Shown here in pieces: positions 56,011 to 64,000 of a stretch of DNA of 64,000 nucleotides. The notes under the pieces are model-generated. The model did no database searches. It saw only the letters and a list, made by a program, of their open reading frames with translations, and was not told where the DNA came from. Both the position numbers and the translations under genes were made by a program. This DNA is from Diphasiastrum complanatum (lineage: Eukaryota; Streptophyta; Lycopodiopsida; Lycopodiales; Lycopodiaceae): positions 56,690,902-56,754,901 of the forward strand of contig CM055097.1 in assembly GCA_029204225.1 (NCBI GenBank). The letters run 5' to 3'. How positions within the stretch are numbered: position 1 is the stretch's first letter; each line of letters opens with the position of its first letter.

Positions 56011-57138
56011 TCGAAGAGCTATGCCAAATTTTCAGCATGTTTGTTGGATGGTTAACTTGCACTAGACATCTTGTCGTGGCATGAATAGTATTAGATCTGC
56101 ATTTTCGGTTAGTTTGGGAGTGATTTTTTTTTATTTTAGTGGATTTGCTTGTCTGAATATCTTTCCTTGTTCTACAATCCGATTAGATTTCAAACCTCAT
56201 TCATATTTGGATCTGAGATATAAAAAAAAACAACAAAAATCGGTCAAATCTGCTTGATTTTGGTCAAAAAGAGACAAAAATTGTCATCAGAGCTGATAAC
56301 TTTTTGCCATCTTTCAGAAAACCTTCACCGAGTTGTAGACACCTTTGGTTTTGATCATAGAACCTTCAGTTTGAAGGGCGAACAATCCTTCCCAGCAGAT
56401 TTCCAGAGACATTAGAAAAATCGTCAAAAACGTCAAAAAATCACCAAAACCCTAAAAATACAGAAAAAGAACCTTCGCTCGATTCACTGTGCATAGGTGT
56501 GATTCAAATCTATCTACTGCCAGGTTGGCGAAGAATAATATAAAAAATAGAAGGGTTTTCTGAGGATCAGTTGTCATATTGCCATATTTTTGTCAAAAAA
56601 GTCACTTTTTTGCAAAAGTACTAGTATTATTCTTGATCTTTGACAAAACCTTTACCGAGTTTCCAAAACATTCTATTTATAATAAAATACTATTTTTGGG
56701 CTCTTCTTGTCCAGATCATAAAAAATCTTGAATTTTACCCTCGCCAAACTATAGAAATCGTATTTTTTTTGTGTCAGAAACCTTCGCCGCGTTTACCCTA
56801 GCTTTATCTGTGTCAGATCTTGCATTTGAGAGTTCCTCAAAGGTTATTCCCTCAAAAATTGCTAGAAAAGTTGATCAGAGTGTGTTTTTTTTCTAAAATA
56901 GCACTGTTGAACCTTCGCCGAGCCAATCTTCGCCTAGGGAACCTTTGCCAAGTTTTGATTTTTTAGATCAAATCTGTGTCAAAATTTGGGTCAAATCTGA
57001 TACATTCTGATTTTATTCTGAATATTTTTTCATTTTTTGAGAAGTATCGATTGATTGAATTTCGAAATCTTTTTCACGATATAGAAATTTGATTCTTGGA
57101 AAGTGAAATAAATCAAACAGATCTGATCTGAAATAGTT
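56011..57138. other. Long leader region of element 5
   Basis: Non-coding, with recurring ACCTTCGCCGAG-type motifs (about 56325, 56650, 56785, 56915). Long untranslated leaders are usual in this kind of gypsy. Confidence 0.45.
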
Positions 57139-57570
57139 TTGATTGGAAAATGTCTATGGCAAAATTTTTCCTCAAGACAGCACAAGATTGGTACTATAAT
57201 CAAGATGAAACTGAGCGTACAGATTGGGAGGTTGTTAAATGAGCCCTTATCACACGGTTCAAACCTCGGACTCTTCATAGAAGACCCTTTTCTACTTTTA
57301 AGTAAAATTAAAATGGGAAAGAGAGAAATGGTTCAAGATTACATTGAACGAGTGAAATGCCTCAGATCTGAGTGCGAACCTGAGTTGATTAACGAAAATG
57401 CCATGATTATGTGGTTTTTGTCAGGTTTACCTAAACGAATCAGACGTGAGCTGAAACGCCATAATGAGTATGCACTCTTGCAAAGTGCTATGGACAATGG
57501 AATTCGGGAGGAGGATGAAGATTCAGATGATGAGCCGAATATCAGTATGTTGTCTTATACAGCAGGGTAG
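57139..57570 (+). pseudogene. Gypsy Gag (element 5)
   Basis: A 143-residue frame contains FIEDPFLLLSKIKMGKREMV, QDYIERVKCLRSEC, MIMWFLSGLPKRIRRELKRH and an acidic stretch EEDEDSDDEPN. This is a typical retroelement capsid end. A Lys- and Gln-rich stretch with stops follows to about 57960. Confidence 0.8.
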
Positions 57571-57969
57571 ACTACTATGACATCCACCACTATGGCATCA
57601 ACAAATGCCAACACTACTGCATAAATGATGCTCAATGAGTTCGAGAAACTCAGGAAGAACTAGCAGAAACAGATGAAAAAGTTGCAGTCACAATTTGATG
57701 AGAAGATCAAAGCATTGGAAGATTTCCATGAAAAAGCGAACAAGGAATCTGAGAAGTTTGCAAAGACTTTTCCTACCAGAAAAAATGTCTGGTGAAGACC
57801 AGTAGCTCAGAATAAATCAAGTATACCCTTGATGGTGGTCACCAGAGCATAGAAGCAGAAAGAACCAGTAGCGAATCCAGTACCTACTGATTCTATACCA
57901 TTAACTGATATAGCAACAGCATCTGGAGTCTATCCCAATCTTTATGCCGAAAAAAGAAGATATCAGGAT

Positions 57970-58904
57970 ATGAGGCAGTGGATTAAACATCTGCAAGAGG
58001 AAGAGAAGCTTGAAGTTGCTAAAGCAACAACCGAAGTTCGTCCTTCACCACTGCAACCACCAAGAAATTCATGTATAGATATGAATGATCAGTTGCATCA
58101 TCATGAAGAACCCTTCAAGATGACTGAATCGGAAGCGCTGCAAATAGAATTGCTCATGAATATTCTATCTAGTAAGATTAATATTCCATTGGGAGAGTTT
58201 CTGAAGTTGGTGCCAAAAGCAAAACAAGTCTTAGCGCAAAAGTTAGCTCAAGCAAAACCATAAGTCCATCAAGAGCCACTTTTTTGTGCTGGATTTGAAG
58301 AATCTAATGAAGTACTCCCTGTCGGAGCCATTTGGGAAGTGAACAAAAGAATATCACCCTATCGATACAGCATAGACAATTTCCTAAGGAAGCAGCTGTG
58401 ATAGATGGGGATTCAGGAGTTAACCTGATTTTTACAAAGCTATGTGCAAAATGGGGCCTTACAAAGATCAAGCCTGCGACTTGTGCCATTAAGCTAGCTG
58501 ATCAAACGAAAGTTCGTCCGCGAGGAATGGTTGAAGATATACCTGTAAAAATTGCAGGAGTACAGTTCGTCATTACTTTTGTAGTAATGGACTTTCCAGA
58601 AACACCAAATTTTTATCGAGTCCTATTGGGACGTCCATGGTTACGAGTTGCGCAAGTAATTCATAACTGGGGTATCGGGAAAATCACTTTTGCAAATCGT
58701 GAACGTGCAGTCAAAGTTGATCCTGCAACTTGGACTATCAAACTCGTGGTTCAAAAAAAAGATGATGATTCATCAACAATGGATCATACTTGTGATCGAC
58801 CAGAGAAAAATTTGGGAGTTCATTATGATTCTCAAATGGATACTGTCAACTGGAATGAAGCTCTTGCAACGATTGATTGTACAGCAGGATATATGTGTCA
58901 ATAG
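57970..58904 (+). pseudogene. Gypsy aspartic protease region (element 5)
   Basis: The second frame (58332-58904) has AAVIDGDSGVNLI, where related elements have VIDGGSGVN, with the catalytic Asp-Ser-Gly, and FYRVLLGRPWLRVAQVIHNW, the conserved end of the domain. The frame changes and is interrupted between 58263 and 58332. Confidence 0.85.
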
Positions 58905-59263
58905 GATAATTAAACATATTTGAGTGAGATTTCATTATTGGATCGAACCATGGATACACCGATCACTTTTCCATTGAATGTGCTGAATGTAGTTTGGATA
59001 TCAACAGAACCTATACCAGATCCGATTGAAGATGACCTCATACCTATGAGTCATGCCTTGACTTATGATGACAATGCAGAACTTACGGATGAGCAGATTC
59101 TCAATCATATGGATCCGACCAGATTTGGAGTGCGCAATGTTCCTATTTTAAACGTTATACATTGGATGATGTGGTTATCATGTTACCTAAAGCACATCGT
59201 GAACATGAAGAACACGTGTCAGACTCGAAAGATGTTTAGGATGGCCCAGCTAGGACACAGCAA

Positions 59264-60470
59264 ATGAATCTTGCTGAACCAGGAGAACCAGAAAAGATTG
59301 TACAAGTTGGTCTTGAACAGTATCAAGCACTCCGCATGCTACTTATTAAGTATCAAGATTGCTTTGCATGGACTTATCAATATCTGAAGGGTATTCTTAC
59401 GTCAATTATTGAACATACCATACCTTTAGTAACTGATGCAGTTCCAAAGGTTACAAAGTTCTATCGCTGTAATCCTAATGTTGGATCTGATAAAGAAAGA
59501 ACTGCAGATATTGCTTGACACCGATTTCATTTATGAGATCGAGCATATCGAGTGGATCTCACCGATTGTCATTGTTCCTAAGAAGAATGGAAAATTGAGA
59601 ATTTGTGTCAATCTCAAGGCTTTGAACAAAGTGACACGGAAGGATCACTTTCCGTTACCTTTTACTGAAAGCATTTTGGATCGCCTGGCTGGAGTGGAAG
59701 CTTATAGTTTCTTGGATGGATTTAGTGCTTACAACCAGGTTAAGATTGCACCCGCTGATCGTCACAAAACAGTTTTTGCAACAGAATGGGACACCTATGC
59801 TTACAAAGTAATGTCGTTTGGACTCTGTAATGCACCAAGTTCATTCCAAAGAGTAATGCAATTTGCTTTTAAAGATTATCTGCAGAAATTCCTTGAAATT
59901 TACTTGGATGACCTGGGAGTCCATAGTACAGATACAGACCACCTAGATCGATTGGAGAAAGTATTTGAAAGATGTCGCAAATATCAAATTTCTCTAAATC
60001 CTGGAAAAATGCCAGATATGGGTTTCCCGCAAAATTGTGCTTGGGCATGTGATTATTCTAAGCTCAAGATTATTGTGGAATTGCCACCGCCAACAACAAT
60101 TCGTGGGGTTTATGTGTTTATGGGTCATGTGAACTACTATCAAATTTTTATTATCTTCTTTGCGGATTTAGCAAGACCTATATACAAACTGACTATTGTT
60201 CCTATTTGGATAGTAGAGGCGTTAAAAGCCTTTGAAAAATTAAAAAAAGCACTTACTTCAGCACCGATACCATGTTCTCTAGATTGGATGATTGAATTTC
60301 ATGTTCACACGGATGCCTCGAAATATGCCATTGGATCAGTTTTGAGCATCTAGGTGATTATAAGAAGGATTATCCTATACGATTTGCAAGCAGACAACTT
60401 ACAGATCCAGAGAAGAATTATTCAACAACAGAGCGTGAGGCGTTAGCCATGATTTTTTTCTGTTCGAAAA
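59264..60470 (+). pseudogene. Gypsy reverse transcriptase and start of RNase H (element 5)
   Basis: The 305-residue frame reads WISPIVIVPKKNGKLRICV, KDHFPLPF, AYSFLDGFSAYNQVKI, KTVFATEWDTYAYKVMSFGL and NAPSSFQRVMQ. YLDDLGVHS follows with the catalytic DD, then FHVHTDASKYAIGSVL of RNase H. A stop at about 60351 is followed by FASRQLTDPEKNYSTTEREALAMIF and a frameshift near 60460. The reverse transcriptase core itself looks intact. Integrase was not found. Confidence 0.9.
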
Positions 60471-62639
60471 TTTCATCACTACCTCATAAAAATGCACTTT
60501 TGAATTTTTAATCTCATCTTTACGCATAGCGGCAACAAAATGGTTAAATCATGATCAGTCTTTACAACTACGTCATGAGTGTTGCACAGATTATGTGAAA
60601 CTCGATAGAAGATCATTTGGATATTGCGGTTAAATATTCCCATAGACTGGGTATTTCCTATTTGATACATCGTATTTGAACATCGGGATACTAACTAGTT
60701 CAAAACTGATATATCAACAAAGGATTATATCTATCCTAGGTGTCACACGTCTAGGTGAAATCATGAGATGTCCAGAGCCTCTTATTTTGCTATTATAAAT
60801 TATCATCATTCTCGAGATATTCAAATTATAATCCTTTCTAGAGAGTGAGTTGTGCTTCGAGGAAGTGAGAGAGTATCGTTATAAGAGAGACATGCCACAT
60901 ATCACGAAATTCTGAGCTATCATCAGGGAAGATGTTCCACCCAAATCTTCTGCTAGGACCTGACATCCCTTATGTTAATCCATCTCACTTGAATATTGTC
61001 ATGTTAGTCGGGTTGAAAATCATGTATCGTCAGCGTATAGTATCTCTCTTGGGAGCAGCGAGACTTGAGGAGATAATGGAATCGATCGAGCCTTGCATTT
61101 TACCCATCATAGATCTGAGGAGAACAAGACATGTCATAATTCTGATCTTATTCTTGAGGATAGAATGTTGAGGAAAACGTAGATGTTTCAGTACCATACC
61201 ACCTTTCTCAGTTGCCACTACAATTCACTACTAAAAATAGGTTAGAGGTCTGTATGATAGACCTCGACTTTATACCGTCTTTTGGTGACATTTGTCAAGT
61301 TATCCGAGGGGGGAACTACGAGCCACTATTTCTATTCTCCTGAGATAAATCCTTACCTATATCCTGGTGACATCTTAATCAAATTACAGCATTGCGGAGA
61401 TTGTAGTTACTTTGAAGTCCATGAGCTCACTGTTGATAGACTCTGGCACCTTACTGATGCTTTATTTACCCGCTATATAGAAGTGACACAACCTTTGCTA
61501 GAGATTCCATTACAATCATCAGGTTTCGGCCAATAGTACAAATGCTTGAAATGGCTCAGAGAAAGCGAACTTCAATGAGTATGATTGGGGAGTAGTTAAC
61601 AAGTTCCATAGGCAAGTGAGATAGAAATGCGATTAAGAGTGATTGTATGCCCCTTCATCAGCTATATCTCTAGAGGATTGGAAACCCTCTATTAAACTGT
61701 GAAGGCACAGTTTGGTTGATAAAATGTGTCTGGGATCGCTAGTTTAGAATAGAGTTTGAGACATGTACAACCATCCTCGTAGCAGCACTGGAAGTGCTGC
61801 ACCCTGTTAAGTTATTCCCTCCCCTACGTTGATCCCATGGCGTGGAAAAAGCCTACATAGTTTTCAAAGCATTGACAAAGAAGTAAGATTAGAAAAAGAC
61901 AATAGGCATATGGAATGCGTTATTGTAAACTAATGCTTGTTTTTTTACAAGCTCATTCCAAGCTTATTCAATCTCATGAATATGACTCAAAACTCTTCCA
62001 AGTTTTCATTTGCATGTTGCATTCCTCTTTTAGTTTTCCATAAAATTATGAACCATTATTAAATTTGATGACAAATTTTCCATTTATAATTATCAAATTT
62101 TCAAAATGGTTTCATCTATGTTTGTAGCAATGTGGAATGGAGAACTATCCTTTGTTTGGGTAGGAGTTGCTAGCAAAATCTTTCTCTTTCTTCTTTAATT
62201 TCAAAAGTTAAGAAGTGAATGAATTTAAAATCCTTTAACAAATAACCCAAAATTCCTCTTTAATATAAAATTAACTTCCCTTCACAAAACCAGAATTTGT
62301 GGCCTATTTTCACTCATCCAAGGCTCAAGTAGACTAAAAATCAGATTTGAAATTTTTTGAAGTTTTGTGAAGGTCACTGAAGTTCTGTGATAAAAAATTA
62401 AAATTTGAAAATGATAAGTAAAACAATTTTCCCTTTAATGTAGAATTAACTTCCCGTCACAAAAAACCAGAATTTTTTCGCATGGGAATGCTCTACTTAG
62501 AGTTCTTCGATATTACAATCGACACAAAATTATTCCATTTGTTATGGTGGAAATTTGAACGATGATTCAAATATCCTTCTTCAAGGTTTTAAGTGCAGAT
62601 TGGAGTGGAGATGTCGACATGAGAAATCGACATCAGGTT
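60471..62639. other. Unassigned region after element 5
   Basis: RNase H similarity fades at about 60510. A CACTACTAAAAATAGG at 61228 followed by a GAGGTCT/AGACCTC stem is reminiscent of a CACTA-type end, without partner. A direct repeat of about 30 bp (TTAACTTCCC-TCACAAAA-CCAGAATTT) occurs at about 62270 and 62446. The frame at 61282-61536 is unrecognised. Confidence 0.4.
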
Positions 62640-63018
62640 ATGTCTTTGTATTCACAAGGGTCTTGTCTCTTGGAACAATGAGAAGCTAAATTCAACTGCA
62701 TTATCTTTGACAGAGGCCGAATACTTAGCCGCTACACAGAGCAAACGAAGCTATATTGGTTAAAGGCGTCTATTGTCGGAGAACATAATCTTAGTCAGTT
62801 ACAAGCAACTTCCATCTTTTGTGACAAGTAAAGTACAACTATAGGTATATGTTAGTCCCCAGTATCATTCTCTAGAGCAAGCACATTGAACTAATTATCA
62901 TTTCGTCAGAGACAAAGTCTCGAAAATGAGATCATTCTAATCTTTTGCAAAAAAAAAGTTCATGACAATGGATATATTAATGAAAGCATTATCATTCGAC
63001 AATCATTCTAGGGGTTAG
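62640..63018 (+). pseudogene. Ty1/copia RNase H fragment
   Basis: In shifting frames the plus strand encodes LSLTEAEYLAATQ-like sequence, GEHNLSQLQATSIFCDK and a decayed KHI--YHFVRDKV, then MDILMKALSFDNHS. This matches the copia RNase H order TEAEY, DNQ, KHI-RYHF, DMLTKAL. Many stops and frameshifts. Confidence 0.8.
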
Positions 63019-63780
63019 TAGTATGCTTAACTCAATACCTCAATTTCTATAAGTTCACAATTAAGGAATATTAGATTCAATGAGATAGATCCAAGTCGAC
63101 AATTATAGTGAAACACAACTTCCTACTTATGAAGGGAACTAATCGCAACCTGTAGGGATTCGTCAAATCTCGTAAGTTATCACTTACGAGTGAGCTAATG
63201 GCAACAGAACGAGGGTCTCCATCCAAACACCCGTAAGTCCCGCTCTTACGATCTGCCCTACGAAGGAAAATATCTCAATGAAGTCCTATGAAACGGCAGC
63301 TGACCCTTCATCTTCCCTACACTGTGAGTCACGATTTGCGGTCATCATGAAGTCCATGAAATGGCAACTGACCCTTCACCATCCAACATTGTGGGAGTCA
63401 CGACTTGCGGTCATCAATTAAGTTTGATGAACGACAGTGACCAAACAAGGTGAGGTATTACTTACGATCACCTATGAATTTGATTTCTAACACTTCAACC
63501 TACGGAGTGAACGAACGACTTACGTAGGACTGCAGACAGGCCTATGGGCTTAAAAAGGCACCACCTTTCAAGCTCCTGCACGTACAAAGGAGATCGTTCT
63601 TCTGTACTTCTTTCACGTCTTCACGATCTCCAATAACCGATCTACAGATCATATTCAACGGCTGTAAACGATCTTTTAAACTGTAATTAGAATAACTAAA
63701 TATCCTCTAACAACTATATATACATCTGAATGACTTGAAGAAAAACAAGGAGAGAGATCAAGAGTGTGGGCAATCAACAG
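63019..63780 (+). repeat. LTR-like spacer between two copia parts
   Basis: It lies between copia RNase H and copia gag sequence, where an LTR would be expected if two elements share one. It contains a tandem pair of about 68 bp (63279-63345 and 63347-63415, marked by GACCCTTCA and TTGCGGTCATC) and many CTTACGA/CGTAAGT motifs in both orientations. LTR ends and a primer site could not be placed. Confidence 0.4.
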
Positions 63781-63789
63781 AGCGATCAA

Positions 63790-64000
63790 ATGCTACGAGA
63801 CTTCAGATGTATCGATTCACCTCTTTCTAAGGAAGAAGGTACTAACACTCAGAATGAGCGAAGGCACCTTAGTCAGTGATCACTTGAACGAGTTTAAACA
63901 ATTGCTAAATCAACTTGCTGCCATAGTTTCCTATCTCAGAAGAAGACTCGACGATGTCTCTTCTCGCCAGTTTTCCATCCTCCTAAGACAACTTAGTATT
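63790..64000 (+). pseudogene. Copia Gag fragment, runs off the window
   Basis: The plus-strand frame reads LFLRKKVLTLRMSEGTLVSD, then HLNEFKQLLNQLAAI, like KLYTLKMSEGTSV-DHLN-FN-IV-QL of copia Gag, and is open to the window edge. The N-terminal half of Gag upstream is missing or altered. Confidence 0.75.

Noticed and set aside
57139-60470. Endogenous pararetrovirus instead of a retrotransposon
   Set aside because: The gag-protease-RT-RNase H motifs are those of gypsy elements, and no movement-protein-like or coat motifs typical of such viruses were seen.
61282-61536. 84-residue plus-strand frame after element 5
   Set aside because: Well-composed but isolated; I could not relate it to integrase or any other domain, so it is left unannotated.
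63279-63415. Regular direct repeats resembling a CRISPR array
   Set aside because: Only two adjacent units without spacers, in plant retrotransposon DNA.

Overview
The window is nuclear DNA of a land plant. Remnants of plant gene families are recognisable: an AGO4-clade Argonaute, histone H4, a PAR1 protein, an AP2-domain factor, enolase and a UBA/PUB protein. They sit in dense, nested, decayed Ty3/gypsy chromoviruses, Ty1/copia elements, a hAT transposon, MITE-like DNA, satellites and long GA/CA/TA microsatellites. This is typical of a large, repeat-rich plant genome; I cannot name the species. Nearly everything is broken. The only reading frames that look intact and conserved are three copies of one small single-exon gene of unknown function.

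Layout, left part. 1-560: end of a copia element and its 3' LTR. 577-3770: copy A of a segmental duplication carrying the small gene (1529-1879, minus) and a 0.7-kb tandem repeat. 3886-5970: unassigned DNA with an enolase exon relic. 5984-9120: minus-strand chromovirus with a MITE-like insertion. 9257-11217: minus-strand copia fragment. 11606-16730: hairpin array, a GC-rich LTR and satellite-like repeats. 17046-17802: PAR1 and AP2 exon relics. 18297-20385: duplication copy B (gene 19253-19603). 20679-22190: chimeric gypsy fragment. 22779-24818: copy C (gene 23190-23549).

Middle. 25021-52396 is a giant imperfect inverted repeat centred near 43.4 kb. The left arm (25021-42915) and right arm (43896-52396) carry the same items in mirror order: a histone H4 pseudogene, a hAT transposase, an Argonaute fragment, a CTCACC-type low-complexity block, and a gypsy leader with LTR. 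The left arm also has insertions: a satellite block with a gypsy protease fragment, a 1.9-kb block with degenerate host-like sequence, and a 4.6-kb gypsy. The right arm has its own 0.55-kb insertion and an internally deleted hAT. The roughly 0.9-kb centre holds a UBA/PUB gene fragment and a CACTA-like terminus. Arm differences (substitutions, private indels, private stops) show that this is an old genomic structure.

Right part. 52397-60470: three plus-strand gypsy fragments, the last with gag, protease, reverse transcriptase and part of RNase H. 62640-64000: a copia RNase H, an LTR-like spacer, then a copia gag.

The genes do not form a pathway. The idea most worth testing is that read-through of the palindrome would give a long hairpin RNA containing Argonaute sequence, a possible source of small RNAs against the host RNA-directed DNA methylation machinery. 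All family calls come from reading motifs by eye.
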